This document shows, in pieces, positions 1-12,792 of a stretch of DNA of 64,000 bases. Position 1 is the stretch's first letter. Each line of letters begins with the position of its first letter. Below the pieces are notes generated by a model. The model ran no database searches and was not told the DNA's origin. It saw nothing but the letters and a program-made list of their open reading frames with translations. The position numbers and the translations under genes were made by a program. Origin of the DNA: Cryptomeria japonica (Eukaryota > Streptophyta > Pinopsida > Cupressales > Cupressaceae); assembly GCF_030272615.1 (NCBI RefSeq), contig NC_081406.1:238626422-238690421 (forward strand). The letters run 5' to 3'.

Positions 1-1085
1 TTGTCCCCATATTTTAACCATAGTTCCCTTGATTTTTGTCTCCAATACTCCTCCTCTCTAGAGCACAATTCTTCCCAGTAACTTTGTAAATGTTTTTACC
101 TTGATAAGGTTTCAGGATTAATCCCATTAGAAAAGATAGGTTTGTTGATGTCCTTTAATTCCTTCTCTACATTTCATTTATGTGCAAAGATATTTTTGAA
201 TACTTCCCTATTCCAGACTTTTATATTTTCTTTTACAAACTGTATTTTCATATAGAGTTGAAACATTTTGTTCCCCTTACAGAAGGGGGCACTGAACAAC
301 CATTGACGAAGTAGAGCATGGAAGTGTGGGTGTCAAAACCATATTCTTTCAAATTTAAAAGAAGGTCTATGATGAGAAGATTCATGTTTATCCAAGCATA
401 ATGAGATAGGAAAATGGTCAGATCCAAAGAATGATAGAATATTAGAGCTAAAAGTATATTTCTGAAGGATCCATTCATATGAAGTGAAAAACCTGTCCAA
501 TATGCTTGCAATTTGAAGGGAAGTTCTCTGGTTTGTCCATGTAAATTGACCATTAGAAGGTGAAATGTTAGAAAGGGCATTATCAGACACAAAAGATCTA
601 AAGTCATCAATCACCTTAGAAGCAATAGGTTTGCCTCCTTGTTTCTCAACCTGAGACAAAATGGCATTAAAATCACCTCCTAAGATGATTTTCTAAACTC
701 CCTGCTGATGGATCTAACAAGATAAAGTATTCCAAAGAGAAAGTTTCTCATGAGGAGCTATTTGACCATAAATATTAAAGAGAAGAAAGGATAAATCAAA
801 ATTTTCAATAAGAATAAGATGCCAATTTGTCCCTTGGTTCAAATTTTTTGCTTTGATTGTCCTGGGATTCCACAAGGTCAGAATACCACCGGAAGCCCCT
901 ACTGTAGGAACATGTATGAAATCCCATAAAGTCCAGTTTTTAAAAATCTTTTGAGAGGCTTCATTAGAAAGCTTTGTTTCTTGTAATAAAATGATGTATG
1001 CTTGGGAGGAATCCAGTTTCTACTTGATTCATCCCCTCTTGTCAGAGGCATTCAAACCTCTAACATTCCAACATATGATCCTCAT
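1..1085 (-). pseudogene. LINE A ORF2, endonuclease domain (partial)
   Basis: The frame opens with an ATG at 1085 followed by the classic plant L1 ORF2 opening, MRIICWNVRGLNASDKRG. Further on (333-659) the APE-type endonuclease core is clear: LSQVEKQGGKPI, then GQFTWTNQR, then LDRFFTSYEW and SDHFPISL. The SDH motif is the usual catalytic Asp/His site of this nuclease, which nicks target DNA to prime reverse transcription. The frame is broken more than once (for example a stop soon after DKRG, and a frame change between the segments at 333-659 and 248-610), so no working protein is expected. It continues past position 1. Confidence 0.8.
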
Positions 1086-3300
1086 TTCACTTGAGAACAA
1101 CAACATGTTCTTCTCAGTCTTGAGTGGGGTGAAACCTTGTCTACAATTGTAGACTGGATAATTGTTGCGATCTCTTCTTGGATTTTAAGAATCTTAGGCT
1201 TCCGACCTCTTTTTTTAGGTGTTTTAGATAACAAAGGAGATGAAGAGACTGATTGAGCAAGAGAGAGATGTTGATAAAAATCGAAGTCAACCTGTGTGGG
1301 AGGTTGAAAGGGCTGATATGAAATATCTTCAACCACAATGTGTTCAACATGACTAGATTGTAATAGGGGTGAAAAAATGGGTGGTGAACTATTAAGAGCG
1401 AGAGGCATAGCATCAACAAAAGGGACATCTTGAATTTCCAAAAATTACTCGAGAGCAATTTCATCAATCAAGTTCGATGCAAGAGAGATAAGGATATCAT
1501 GTGCCATTAATTCAATATTTGGAGCATTCGATGAGGATCCAGCAGTGGGAAGATTGCGATCAACCACATGGAAAGGTTGGCAATTAAACATCAAGTTATG
1601 AATTAGGTTATCCTTTGCATTCTGTGAAATAGAGATTTCCTAGAATTGATAATCTAAGGGTCCCACGAAATTTAAACTCGGAAAATAAGAAGTGAACTGC
1701 TTAAAGAGAGAGGAAGAAAATATGTTCTTATATAACCAGTCAACCAGGATTGGAGAGCAGTGGATCTTAAATGATATTTTCTTGTATCTACCCACAAATT
1801 TTTGCATAGAACATGAGCCAAAGATAACAACCTAATATTGAGGAGAATTCTTCCAATTCGAGGACTTTGTTGTTTTTTAGTTGGAAGTAAAACGTTTGTC
1901 ATACAACCCAAAAATAATTGAGAAGGAATCAGAGAAAGAGGAGGATATGCCTGAAACTAAACACCCTGGAAAGGTCTTGCAACATTATCAACGTTATTTA
2001 GAAGTACGGGACTCTCTGATAAGTCAGCTACACTTGTTGTCCCACTTAGTGAAGAAGAAGGAGATGCAACAGACTGATAAAAAGAGCATTTATGGAAATC
2101 AGTCACAAAATCCTTGCAAACCCTAACAGCATCAATACCCGATCCTTGACACTGTGAATTAAAATGGCCCAATTTATCTTTATGGTCATCAACATCTCTA
2201 GTACCCTATATGAAAATGTCTGGGTTCCATTTCCCTATGAAGGAAGTCATTAAAATATACTTGGGAAGTGGCTTTGTGAGGTTTAGCAATAGGATACCCT
2301 GACGGTTAAATGGGCAAGTTCATATAGGATAAAATCATGCTTGATAAAAATACCCATTTGATTAGCCAAAATTTTTACAATATATGGATCACGATACTCA
2401 AGCGGGAGCCCCGGGAGAGTAATCCAAAAAGGCATGAAAAGGGGGGGAACTAAATCCAGACTAAAATTTGGAACCCACGCCAAAGTGATAATACCAACAC
2501 CCTTACAAAACCACCCCTTATATCTATGAACACAATTTCTATGTTCTTTGGAATCAAAAATGGCAATAAAAAAGAGAGATCGCTTATCCATCAAAAAAAT
2601 ATCCTTCAACCCAACCAATTTTGTTTAGCCCAAAATCAAAGTTGCATATTTAGGAAATAGTAGAATGGAGTTTACCAATGAGGGTTATGGCGCGTAACAG
2701 ATCTATTTGAGGTTGAATAAGGTGGTCCGGCAAAATGATCTTATACACACCCTCATAGTTTCCTAATTCTCCAGTATTAGCAGCATTCGTGACCTTCGGC
2801 GAGACTGGAGCCCGGCTACCCTCTTTAGCTGTATCATTTGAATGTTACCCATTACCTTTTGCATCTGAATTTTGTGCTAGTGAATCGGGAAGAAATGTGC
2901 AAGGGGTTTTCTTTCTCCATTTCTATTTAACCTATTTTGGTTTGAAGGGTGCTCCTTGGCGCAAGTTGTTTATTCGAGGATTGTTTAGGGTTGAAAGAAA
3001 TTTGGGGTTTATCAACTGAGTATTGTTTGGCTAGGTCACATATGATGGAATATTAACAGGATTAGCCTGCAATTCGGATAAAGAATGATGTGACAATGGT
3101 GGTGTCCCCTCACAAATGTCAAAGGGGGGATGTGGTGTTTGGTCTAGTTGGCGTGCAAAATGATGTCGCAAGAATCTTCTTTCTCTCCCCTTACCCTGCA
3201 ACTTCCCTGGAAACAGTTGGACTCCATCAAAAGAGCGCCTATCCTTTGATATAATATCATGTAGCTACCATGAAGCCCGCCTAACTCCCACAGGTCCAGG
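1082..3300 (-). pseudogene. LINE A ORF1 (DUF4283 and zinc-knuckle type)
   Basis: This is the nucleic-acid-binding ORF1 of a plant L1 LINE. The segment at 2283-2618 carries the DUF4283 signature, with FWITLPGLPLEYRDPYIVKI followed by LANQMG, and an upstream piece near 2650-2850 fits the domain's N-terminal half (TLIGKLHS). A CCHC-type remnant (GHFNSQC) lies near 2150. The C-terminal tail is basic (KKRGRKPKILK, about 1200). The last codons end in TGA at 1082-1084, overlapping the ORF2 ATG by four bases (ATGA). Frame breaks divide it into pieces. The start is not identifiable; 3300 is an approximate limit. Confidence 0.65.
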
Positions 3301-3650
3301 CCCTAGAAACCATGGTTGCATGACTCATCGTATCACTTAGAGTTACTCAATGCCTTAAAGTTTATCAAAAGCTCGAATATGCTTTCACAATCATTTGAAA
3401 GCAAAAGAAAAGAGCCAAAACTATGGTTCTGATGGCTGATATTGAGTAAAAATGAGAAATTTTGTTGCTCCCACTGAGCAATCTCTATTACCACCACCTT
3501 TTGGCTTGTTATTGCCACCATTTGGCAGAGGTCGCGGGTCTCACCACCACCACCCAGTAGACAGTCATTGTTGCCCACCCTGCGGCTACAACTCCCGTCG
3601 CCGACCATGCGGGTCTCGCCGCCTTATTTTTTTGTTAACTCACTCTTTAT

Positions 3651-4765
3651 CTCTACAACTTCTCTAATCATATCTTCATCCTCTGCAATCCCTACAACTT
3701 CTATATATTATTAAGGATTTGGTAACATATGAAAATGTTTCAAAAAAAATAACACTCAACTAGTAATTTAATTAGAGAGTTTCAATACCCTACAAAGGAA
3801 CTTTTTTGTTCAATATCTATGCAACTTTCGAGAAGATTGATGGTGAAGATATTACTCACGAATATCATTAATGAACTTTATCTCATGAAATATTTGAGGA
3901 CATACATAAATCTATTATTTATAAGACTCTTGAAATTTACTAAGGGGTTGGACATTCTCTATTTACAAGAGGTTAAGACTTTTATCTATTTTTGTTGTTG
4001 TTTATCATATCATGTGGTTCACAAAACACCTTTTTTGTATTAATCATGAATCCAATCATTGTGGTGTGGTTATTTTTCCATATCCTAAGTGGAAACCACA
4101 TTTAGCTAACAAAGGATACTACCCCAATGGGTATTTTTTATGGACACTTTTCAATATTAAAAATTGTTAGTTTAGTGTCATGAATATATTTGTGTTTTAT
4201 GTTGTTATTCAATGATCAATTCGAAAATGGATTATTGATTTAATTCTTATCACTAGTTTAGTATTTTATAAATATTTCAATATAATGTAAGCATCTCATT
4301 ATATATGTAGTACTTTGCCTCTACATTGGATAGCTGGAAATCGAAAGCTTAATACTACATGCAAAATAATTGAGGCATTTTTGTCCTAATATTTACTACT
4401 ATCATAAAAAACCTACATAGTTTACATTTAGTAATTTTTTTATCTTATCTAATAGTTTGCATATGGTTTTATAGATTCATGATAATAACTCAATAATTAT
4501 TTTTATTTTCCATTTATTTTTCACTACTAGTTGATTCATTACTAGATGTTTTTTTAAACAACATTCCCATATAGTTTTGTATTCAATGATAATTTTCATA
4601 ACTCAATGTTAAAATGATATTTTTTATAAACATGTAATTTCTATCATCATTATCTTTCATTAGCCCATATTTTTCATCTTGTAGCATTATGAATTGCCAC
4701 TAGTCCAATTAATACCTCATATTTGTGCTCCCACTTTAGTGTGTCCTATCTCCATCCCCTCTCTA
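3651..4765. other. AT-rich stretch, weak LINE trace
   Basis: No intact gene is visible. On the plus strand, 3930-4150 gives LDILYLQEVKT and then KPHLANKGYYPNGYF in another frame. This loosely recalls the N-terminal part of a LINE endonuclease (the LQE(T/V)K motif), so a very old plus-strand LINE fragment is possible. The rest is AT-rich with no recognised motif. Confidence 0.3.
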
Positions 4766-4770
4766 GGTTT
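4766..4770. repeat. Target-site duplication, left of gypsy element (ggttt)
   Basis: The five bases ggttt just before the TGTAGC start of the 5' LTR recur at 17498-17502, directly after the CACACA end of the 3' LTR. Five base pairs is the usual target duplication for plant Ty3/gypsy integration. It shows that both LTRs belong to one insertion. Confidence 0.9.
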
Positions 4771-6430
4771 TGTAGCGTCGTAAATTGTACGCACTTGCTA
4801 AGGCAGTACAATTTCACGCCTAGTTTAGCACCCACCTTGGCGCGGTTTGCATTTTGCATTGCATTTCCCCTTTAGCACTTAATTAATCAAATTAATTAGG
4901 TCTAAGGTCCTATTTCATCATCCTTCACATCATAAAGTCGGGCCCTTTCATTAAAGTGTGCCCCTTTTCATGTGATTCCTCCAATGCATCATCTAATCGA
5001 AAACCCTAATTAAGTCCTATTTTGAACTTGGGGGCTTGATTTCGGGGGTCAAAACATCTCGAAATCACTTGTAACTTCGGGATTCTCTCTAAAATCATCA
5101 TATCTGACGGCCCTAAAAATTTGGTGAAAAGTTGTCGGGACCATGGCGCCCGGAGTGCACACGGTCCTGGACATTTTTCTCAAAATTTTAGGAGCGCGAT
5201 CCAATCATAAAATAAAGCTTAACCCCAAGAAATTGGTGGGATATTCAATCTCTAGGTCGGCCAAAAGACGAAATTGCGACCTAGGGTTTCATACATAAGA
5301 GCTCTCTTTCTTCATTTGAAGGGATCGGAATTTTGTTTTCAGAAACCTCATATGCAGCGAAAGAGCAGATCTTTGAAGACTTCAACAACTTTCAACATCC
5401 CTCTATCAAGCATTTATCAAATCCATTCATCCATTTAGGGATTGGAAGACATTGAAGAACAATAGGAGATTACCGACTGAAGATTGGCTTGTACCTCTCC
5501 CTTGAGGGTTGGGTATGATTTCATGTTGTTTTCATGTCTTTGCATAAGATTCAATATCTCATTTATTCATGCTTTAGATCACTTTGCATCTTGATTTAGA
5601 GCATTTACATTATCATTGACAAGCAATTAGGGTTTACTTTCTAGGTTGCTCTAGTTTGCTTACTTGCATTTTAGATCTTGCACACACACAAGGTCTGCAC
5701 ACACATTACTTTTACGATACAACTTGGCTATTCGTGGAGGTGGAAATCACCGAAGCGGGGGTTTGACTAAGGCAAAACCCTATATAGCCGCCCAAACACC
5801 CTTTTCAGATATAATTGCAGGTTTCGGGACTCGGACGACGCCGCAGGTTACAGATCTGGGAAAAGCAGGTCGAGGCAACACTCCACACCAAATTGTAGAG
5901 CAGAATACCAGGACAGGGGTGTGGGGCGCCCTGGTCCTGTCAGGACAGGGGCGCTGGGCGCCCTAGTCCCTAGGACAGAGGCGCTGGGCGCCCTGGTCCT
6001 CCTGACAGACAAGATTTCAGACAGTTTTCCAGAGTGCAAAACAGCAGTTTCCGGTGCAATTTCAGGTGCAGAATCAGGACAGTGGCGCCCGCGCCCCCGT
6101 CCCGAACATTTCCACTCAGATTTTGACTTCGGGTACGCATTTGCATTTTTGTTTTATCTTGGTATTTACAGCTTTCCATTGTTTAAGTTCAATTCTGCAA
6201 TCTTGTTATCAGTTCATACTTACATTCTAGGGTTAGGAATTGGACTTGCATAATCTTACCTTTCAATTACAACAAAGGAATAGAAACCCTAATAGGTAGC
6301 CCGTGGCTCTCTCTTTCACAAAAATAAGTAGCCAATTGTGCGATACCTCTAGGCTCTTTCGTATTCCGTAATGTGTGACAAGAGGTAGGATTAGGGCATC
6401 TTAACCTAGTCTCGCTTTTTCCCCCACACA
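4771..6430 (+). repeat. 5' LTR of Tat element (1660 bp)
   Basis: It begins TGTAGCGTCG and ends CCCCCACACA, matching 15838-17497 along its whole length. Inside, 5911-6005 holds three units of about 31 bp, each with a GGCGCC palindrome, and 5140-5155 carries the motif GGGACCATGGCGCCC that recurs in the element's interior. The stretch CATACATAAGAG near 5291 could be a TATA-like promoter site, but this is a guess. Confidence 0.95.
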
Positions 6431-6433
6431 TTT

Positions 6434-6451
6434 TGGTGAACCCGACGTGAA
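6434..6451 (+). promoter_or_regulatory. Primer-binding site, complementary to tRNA-Trp
   Basis: TGGTGAACCCGACGTGAA lies three bases after the 5' LTR. Its reverse complement, TTCACGTCGGGTTCACCA, is what I recall as the 3' end of plant tRNA-Trp plus CCA, an 18-base match. This would be where minus-strand DNA synthesis is primed. The initiator-Met primer used by the copia elements in this window is plainly different. The tRNA identity is from memory and was not checked against a database. Confidence 0.75.
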
Positions 6452-6558
6452 ACTATCATTGCTTCTTCTTGCATTGCATTTATTAGATCTAGATCTAGGT
6501 TTAGTGTGTTTTCATTTCATTTTCATTAAAAAGAGAAAAAAAAAAAGAGTGTGTTTCT

Positions 6559-9500
6559 TTGCATTGTGTGTTTAAATTTTCATGCAACTTTTATTTCAAA
6601 ATGTCAGACTTTTATTTGCAAAATGTTCATGCTTATGATGATTATTATGAGTATAGCCAAGATGAATTAGATGAAGCTTTAGATGAGTTTTTGAACCCTA
6701 AAGATGCCAAACCTTCATTTTACCAAAAACTCATAAACCTTGTTACTATGCCATTTCGTTGTGATGAGAAAGATAAGTTGAATGAGTCCTCTCAAGGGTA
6801 CATTCCTATCCACTCTTCCACTGAATCTAGTAACATGGTTGTTTTCACTAATCCCCTCTATGAGGAGATGTCTCCTTTTGAATCAAAAGATAAACCTTTT
6901 AATAGATATGATCATGCTTTGTTGGATGATGCTCTTGATGACTTTGTGGCTTTATCGAAATCTTTAAACAAGAACAAGACTTCTAAATTGGTTAACATGA
7001 TAAACTTGAATGAGCATAAAAAGCCTCTCTTTGAAGTCCAAGGTGCTTATCCTTCTCCCACCTTTCAAGTTCCTAAATCACCTCTCCTTACTGTCCAGGG
7101 AGGGTATGATCATGATTCCTTTCGTACTCCGAATAAACCAATCATCATTGTGCAAGGAAGAAAACCTATAAGTCCTTATAGTTATGCCAAGCAAATAACT
7201 AGAGAGAGTTTTCATGTGGTTGCCCATACTTATCATATCAAAAATAATAGGCAACCTAGTCCTCCTCCTGTTATTCAAGTTTCTCTTCCTAATCCTCAAC
7301 CAATTCTTCCGCAAGCTCCACGTATTTCACAAGTTCTTAGTAAGGAATATGATCTCATAGAACAACTTAAAGCTACCCCTGCTAAGATATCCCTTTGGGA
7401 TTTGATTCAAACTTCTTCCGCTCATCATGGAATGTTACAAGATGCCTTGAAAGATTTGAATGTTCCTCCACCGAATACATCTAGTAATATAGCATCTTTG
7501 GTTAACTCTGTGATGAATCCTAAAGCTCAAATTGTGTTTACCCAAGATGAGTTGCCTACTAGTGAAATTCAACATCAATATGATCCCTTGATGATTGTGG
7601 TTATCATGAAAGACACTGCTATAAGACGAACACTAGTAGATAATGGCTTTGGTCTTAATGTGTGTAGCATTAATCTTTTGCATAAGATGAATGTGGATAC
7701 ATCCCTAATTGAGCCGGACTCTCGTCCTATTCGAGGCTTTGATAATGTGGCTAAAACTTCATTAGGTACTATCACCTTACCCATCACAGTGGGGCCTGTT
7801 ACTTTGCCTACTCCTATCCATGTTATGTTGGGAAATCTAACATACAACTTGTTATTAGGGAGACCTTGGATTCACAGTATGCACGCTGTCCCCTCTACAT
7901 TGCACAGACAAGTTAAATTTATCTATAACAATAAGACATATACCTTGATAGGTGATACTAATTTCCAAGCTTGTTTACAAACATCTACTTCCAAAGGGGG
8001 TTCTTCTAAGCCTTCCTCATCTAGTGATGACTCTTTAAACAAGATACCTATCGATGAATCCTCACTCTCTGATGATCAAAATTATTTGGATGAGTCTGGA
8101 GCTCCTGAAGAAGACTCTTCTCGACTTGAAACTACACATAAGAAGGATTTTGATCCTGAGAAGGTTCTCGCAGACGACGATTGGGGATCCCTTGATTTTA
8201 ATCCCACCTTTGTAGGTGAATATAAGGTTCCTTCTAGAGAGCTTAAAATTGAAAAGAAGGAAGAAGCTAAAAATCAATCAACATTACCTGAGCCTATGAG
8301 CAATAATTTTGTGGCCGCTTCTCAAACTTCTTCTCCTCACACCTCTAATTCTGAAGAGTTTGATTCTTTGTCTTATGAAAAACCGCCTTCTCTTTCTGAA
8401 ATGGCTGATCATTATGGTCGTGGTTTTCGCATTTTTGCTAAGCATGGGTATCATGGAAATGGTTGTGGCGCTCACGAACAAGGGATGAAAGTTCCTCTAG
8501 AGAATAATCTTCACAATTATGCCTTTGGACTTGGCTATAATCCCTGCAAGCGTACTAAAGCTTCTAAGAGACCATGTATTAGTGTTAATACTATTTCTAC
8601 ATCTCTATCAATGCAACACCCTGAGTACATTGATGAGGATCCTTCGTGTGCTTGTGCTTTTGATGTTTTTCCTACCGATGATGCTTTAGCTGAATTTTTA
8701 GGAGCATATGATACTCTTCCTCATTATCATCACAATAGGGGACTCCCTTACTGTTTGAACACTGAAGCCTATTTTGGAAAAGAGATCGATAATGATGAGA
8801 TTGTGAAAGAATTCCCTCAGTTAAAGGATACTCCTCAACAAAGTAATCTTCTCATAAGTGACACCACTAATGTTAAGATGGATCCTTGCAATGAAGAAAA
8901 AGTTATTAAAATTGGAAAATGTTTGGATGAAGAGGAACAGAAACAATATGAAGATTTATTGCATGAATTCCCCGAGATCTTTGCTTGGACATACTCTGAC
9001 ATGCCTGGTATAGATCCTAAGATTGTTACTCATAATATTGTCTTAGTCCCTGATGCTAAGCCCGTGAAACAAAAGATTCGAAAAATGAATCCTAAGGTGG
9101 CTCTGCTTGTTAAGGCTGAGATTGAAAAGTTATTAGAGGCTGGATTTATCCGCCCTATTGATTATTCCCCATGGATTTCAAATATTGTCGTTGTGGCTAA
9201 ACCAGATAATAAAATAAGAATGTGTACCGATTTCCGAGATTTAAATAAGGCTTCTTTAAAAGATGATTTCCCTCTTCCAAACATTGACATGATAGTTGAT
9301 TCTACGGCAGGACATGCCTTGTTATCCTTCATGGATGGTTTTTCAGGATACAATCAAATTTTCATTAACCCTCAAGATCAATTCAAAACCGCTTTCACCA
9401 CTCCTTGGGGTACGTTTTGTTGGATAATGATGCCTTTCGGACTTAAAAACGCCGGTGCAACTTATCAACGAGCGATGACCCTTATCTTTCACGATTACAT

Positions 9501-12145
9501 GCATAAGATTTTAGAAGACTATGTTGATGATGTTTTAGCCAAATCCATTCTTCGCATAGATCATATTAAGATCCTTTGTCAAATCTTTGAAAGGATTCGT
9601 AAATATCACATGCGCTTGAATCCCCGAAAATGTGTTTTTGGTGTGGATAGTGGAAAACTATTAGGATTCATAGTTTCGCATCGTGGGATTGAGGTGGATA
9701 CTAAGAAAATAGATGCTATTGTCAACATGCCACCTCCTAGAAATGTGTCTTAACTCAAAAGCTTACAAGGAAAGATTCAAGCTATTCGTAGGTTTGTATC
9801 TCAACTTGCGGATCGTACTTTTCCTTTCACTCAACTTCTCAAAAACAATATCACTTTTCAATGGAATGAAGATTGTCAGCAAGCATTTGAAGATTTAAAA
9901 ATGTATCTGGCTAATCCTCCTATCCTTCGACTGGCTGAATCTTCTAAACCCTTCCTTCTTTATACGGCTGCGTCTTCTCATGCTCTTGCAGCATTATTGG
10001 CACAACATGATAAAGATGGTAAGGAGTGTCCGGTTTATTATATAAGTCGTACCTTACTCGATTATGAGACCCGATATTCTGTGATAGAAAGACAATGCTT
10101 GGTCTTGGTGTTTGCGACTCAGAAATTGAGACATTATCTCTTAAACTCAGCAGTCCACGTCATGGTAAAGTTTGATCCTTTGAAGAATCTTTTCTCTAAA
10201 ACTGATTTATCAGGACCCCTAGCTAAGTGGGTTATGATGTTAACTGAATTTGACCTTAAATTTGTTTCACAAAGAGCAATTAAAGGGCAAGAGTTGACCG
10301 ATCACCTAGCTGAGGCCCATTCACCTTTCTCCTTCCCTAACCCTGAGTCTTTTCCTCATGATTTCATTCTTTGTACAGAGAAAGATGAAACTTGGGAGTT
10401 GTATTTTGATGGCTCTAAGTGTCGTACGGGATCGGGGGCAGGTGTTGTTCTGATTTCTCCTACGAAGAAGTCTATTCCCTTATCTTATCATCTCAATTTC
10501 CTATGTACCAATAACATTGTTGAGTATGAGGCTCTTATAGCAGGAATAAAGGCAGCCTTAGCTATGAATATAAAACACATACATATTTTTGGAGATTCTC
10601 AACTGATTATAAGACAAGTAACAGGACTGTATCAAGCAAAACAAGACAAGTTATCACACTATAAAGACCTTGCTATCTCTTTGTTACAAAAATTTGATTC
10701 TTACACCATAGAACCTATTCCTCGAAAAGATAATCGACATGCGGATGCAATGGCATGTGTGGCTTCTCTTGTATCTTTAGAGGACCCTGTGGTTGATCTT
10801 AAATTTGTTATTCACAACCTTACTTCTCCAGCTATTGTAGATGATTCCAGCCTAGTGACATGTTGCGACTTTATAGACTCAAATGAATGGTACTCACATA
10901 TTGTAAGATACTTGACTGATGGTACCTTTCCTGATTCTGCCAATAGGAACACCAGGGCTAGAGTTCGCAAGTTGTCCACTGGGTATATCATTCTTTCTAA
11001 TGTTCTTTACCGAAGGGGTTATAACGGTCTTCTCCTTCGCTGTCTTAACAAATCAGAAATCCCTATTGCTCTTGAAGAGGCGCATTCAGGTGCCTGTGGG
11101 GGGAATTTGAGGTAAATCCTTGGTTCAAAGATTACTTCGTATGGGATATTATTGGCAAACTATGCAGCAAGATTCTTTTTCATTTGTTAAGAAATGTCAT
11201 CAATGTCAACAACACAATAATTTGATTCATGCTCCTGCCCAAGAACTCCGTTCTCAGGTAGCTTCTTGGCCTTTCTCTGCATGGGGGTTGGATCTCATCG
11301 GTAAAATCTCTCCTCCTTCATCTCAAGGACATATTTTCATTATAACCGCAACAGATTACTTTACAAAGTGGGTAGAAGCTGTTCCTCTTCGCTCCACTAC
11401 AGCCGAAGTGATTTGTTGATTTCTTCTAGAAAACATTATTTCTCGATTTGGGATACCTTCCACTATAATCTCTGATAATGGGACATCATTTAAGAATAAA
11501 GACGTGAAGCAATTCCTCGAGAAATATCATATTAAACATCGATTTTCTACACCATACTATCCTCAATCAAATGGTCAAGCCGAATCATCCAATAAAATAA
11601 TCGAGCAAATTCTTTGCAAAATCATGAACAAGCATGGTAAGGATTGGAGTATTCAGCTAATCTATGCTCTTTGGGCCTACCGAACGAGTGTACGAATTGC
11701 CACGGGAACTACTCCTTATAATCTTGTTTATGGTGCTGATGCTATTATGCCTTTAGAATTAGAGATTTCATCACTTAGAGTTTCTCTCAAAGGTATAATA
11801 GATGATGACTCCTATAGAGAACAAAGACTTCAACAGCTTGAGATGCTTGATGAACAGCGTATAAATGCTCTTGAGCATATTCAAGCGTATCACAAAACTC
11901 TACAACGAAGCTATAATGATAAGGTTATTCAACGTTCCTTCTCAGTGGGTGACTTAGTGCTCTATGAGAATCAGCGCAATGTGAATGCCTTACCTGAAGA
12001 AAAGGGAAAATTCAGTCCTAATTGGCTTGGACCGTATATCGTTATTGAAGATTATGGATCAGGTGCTTACAAAATAGCAGATGTAGACGGTACGCCTCTT
12101 AAAGACCCTATAAATGCTATGCACTTGCGTAGATACTATGCTTAA
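6559..12145 (+). pseudogene. gag-pol region of Tat element (broken)
   Basis: This is the retroelement polyprotein region. The gag-like N-terminal part probably starts at the ATG at 6601 (MSDFYLQNVH). Then come an aspartic-protease-like stretch with the LVDNG motif (about 7630-7900), a G-patch-like segment (about 8400-8560, GFGLGY-type ending), reverse transcriptase (about 8950-9720, with the YVDDVLAKS active-site box), classical RNase H (about 9900-10330), archaeal-type RNase H (about 10390-10760, FDGSKCRTGSGAG), and integrase with an HHCC-like finger and core (about 11120-12140, ending near the NGQAESSNK box). It is interrupted about three times and so is not expected to give a full polyprotein. 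Confidence 0.92.
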
Positions 12146-12655
12146 TGCCTCATTCCTTATCATTTATCTATTTCCTTTCTCACTTCTTCAAAATTGGATA
12201 ATATGTTAACATATCTTTGGTTAGAGCAAATAGAATTAAATGATGTGTTGTTTAATCTATATTGCTTCGTTCCTGACAAGCATGTGTCTTTACTTTATGG
12301 TTTGTCTTGAATTCATTTATGTAAATTACAAAAGATTTACATTTTCATTATGTTGACATATTATACAATGTTTTTATGTGTTGAATCATGTCATGTTGTG
12401 TTTAAATTCAAACTAAATCACATTGGTTATATGATTCGTAGGCTTAATACATACTTTCTTCCTTATCATCAATATAGTACTTGATCAAATATTTTAATTA
12501 AGTCACACATGTATCAATTTAATCATGGAGCATTGAGAAATCAATCACATGGAAATTAAATTCGGAACATACATGTGCATTTACCAAATGTATTAACTTT
12601 AATCACAATACACATTGTTTAGGCATTAAAGATAACACGTTTGAAACAAAGAAGC

Positions 12656-12729
<74 letters not shown>

Positions 12730-12790
12730 ATCAGTATACAAAAGTAGGTCACTACACATCCAAAATGTGACCTACCCTACATCATAAGAT
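12146..12790. repeat. AT-rich spacer with (TA)n(TG)n microsatellite
   Basis: There is no coding sequence on the plus strand between integrase and the antisense gene. The compound microsatellite is at 12659-12728: TA repeats to about 12688, then TG repeats. Its purity suggests recent slippage. Confidence 0.85.
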
Positions 12791-12792
12791 CA

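Larger units (their letters stand above)
1..3650 (-). mobile_element. L1-type LINE A, 5' portion, decayed
   Basis: This is a non-LTR retrotransposon read from right to left. It has a GC-rich 5' leader around 3450-3620, an ORF1 with a DUF4283-like domain and a zinc-knuckle remnant, then the start of ORF2 with its endonuclease domain. The reverse transcriptase would lie left of the window, so the element is cut by the window edge and its 3' end is not seen. Several stops and frame changes in both ORFs show it is a fossil. The 5' boundary is placed only roughly, where the GC-rich leader gives way to AT-rich sequence. Confidence 0.75.
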
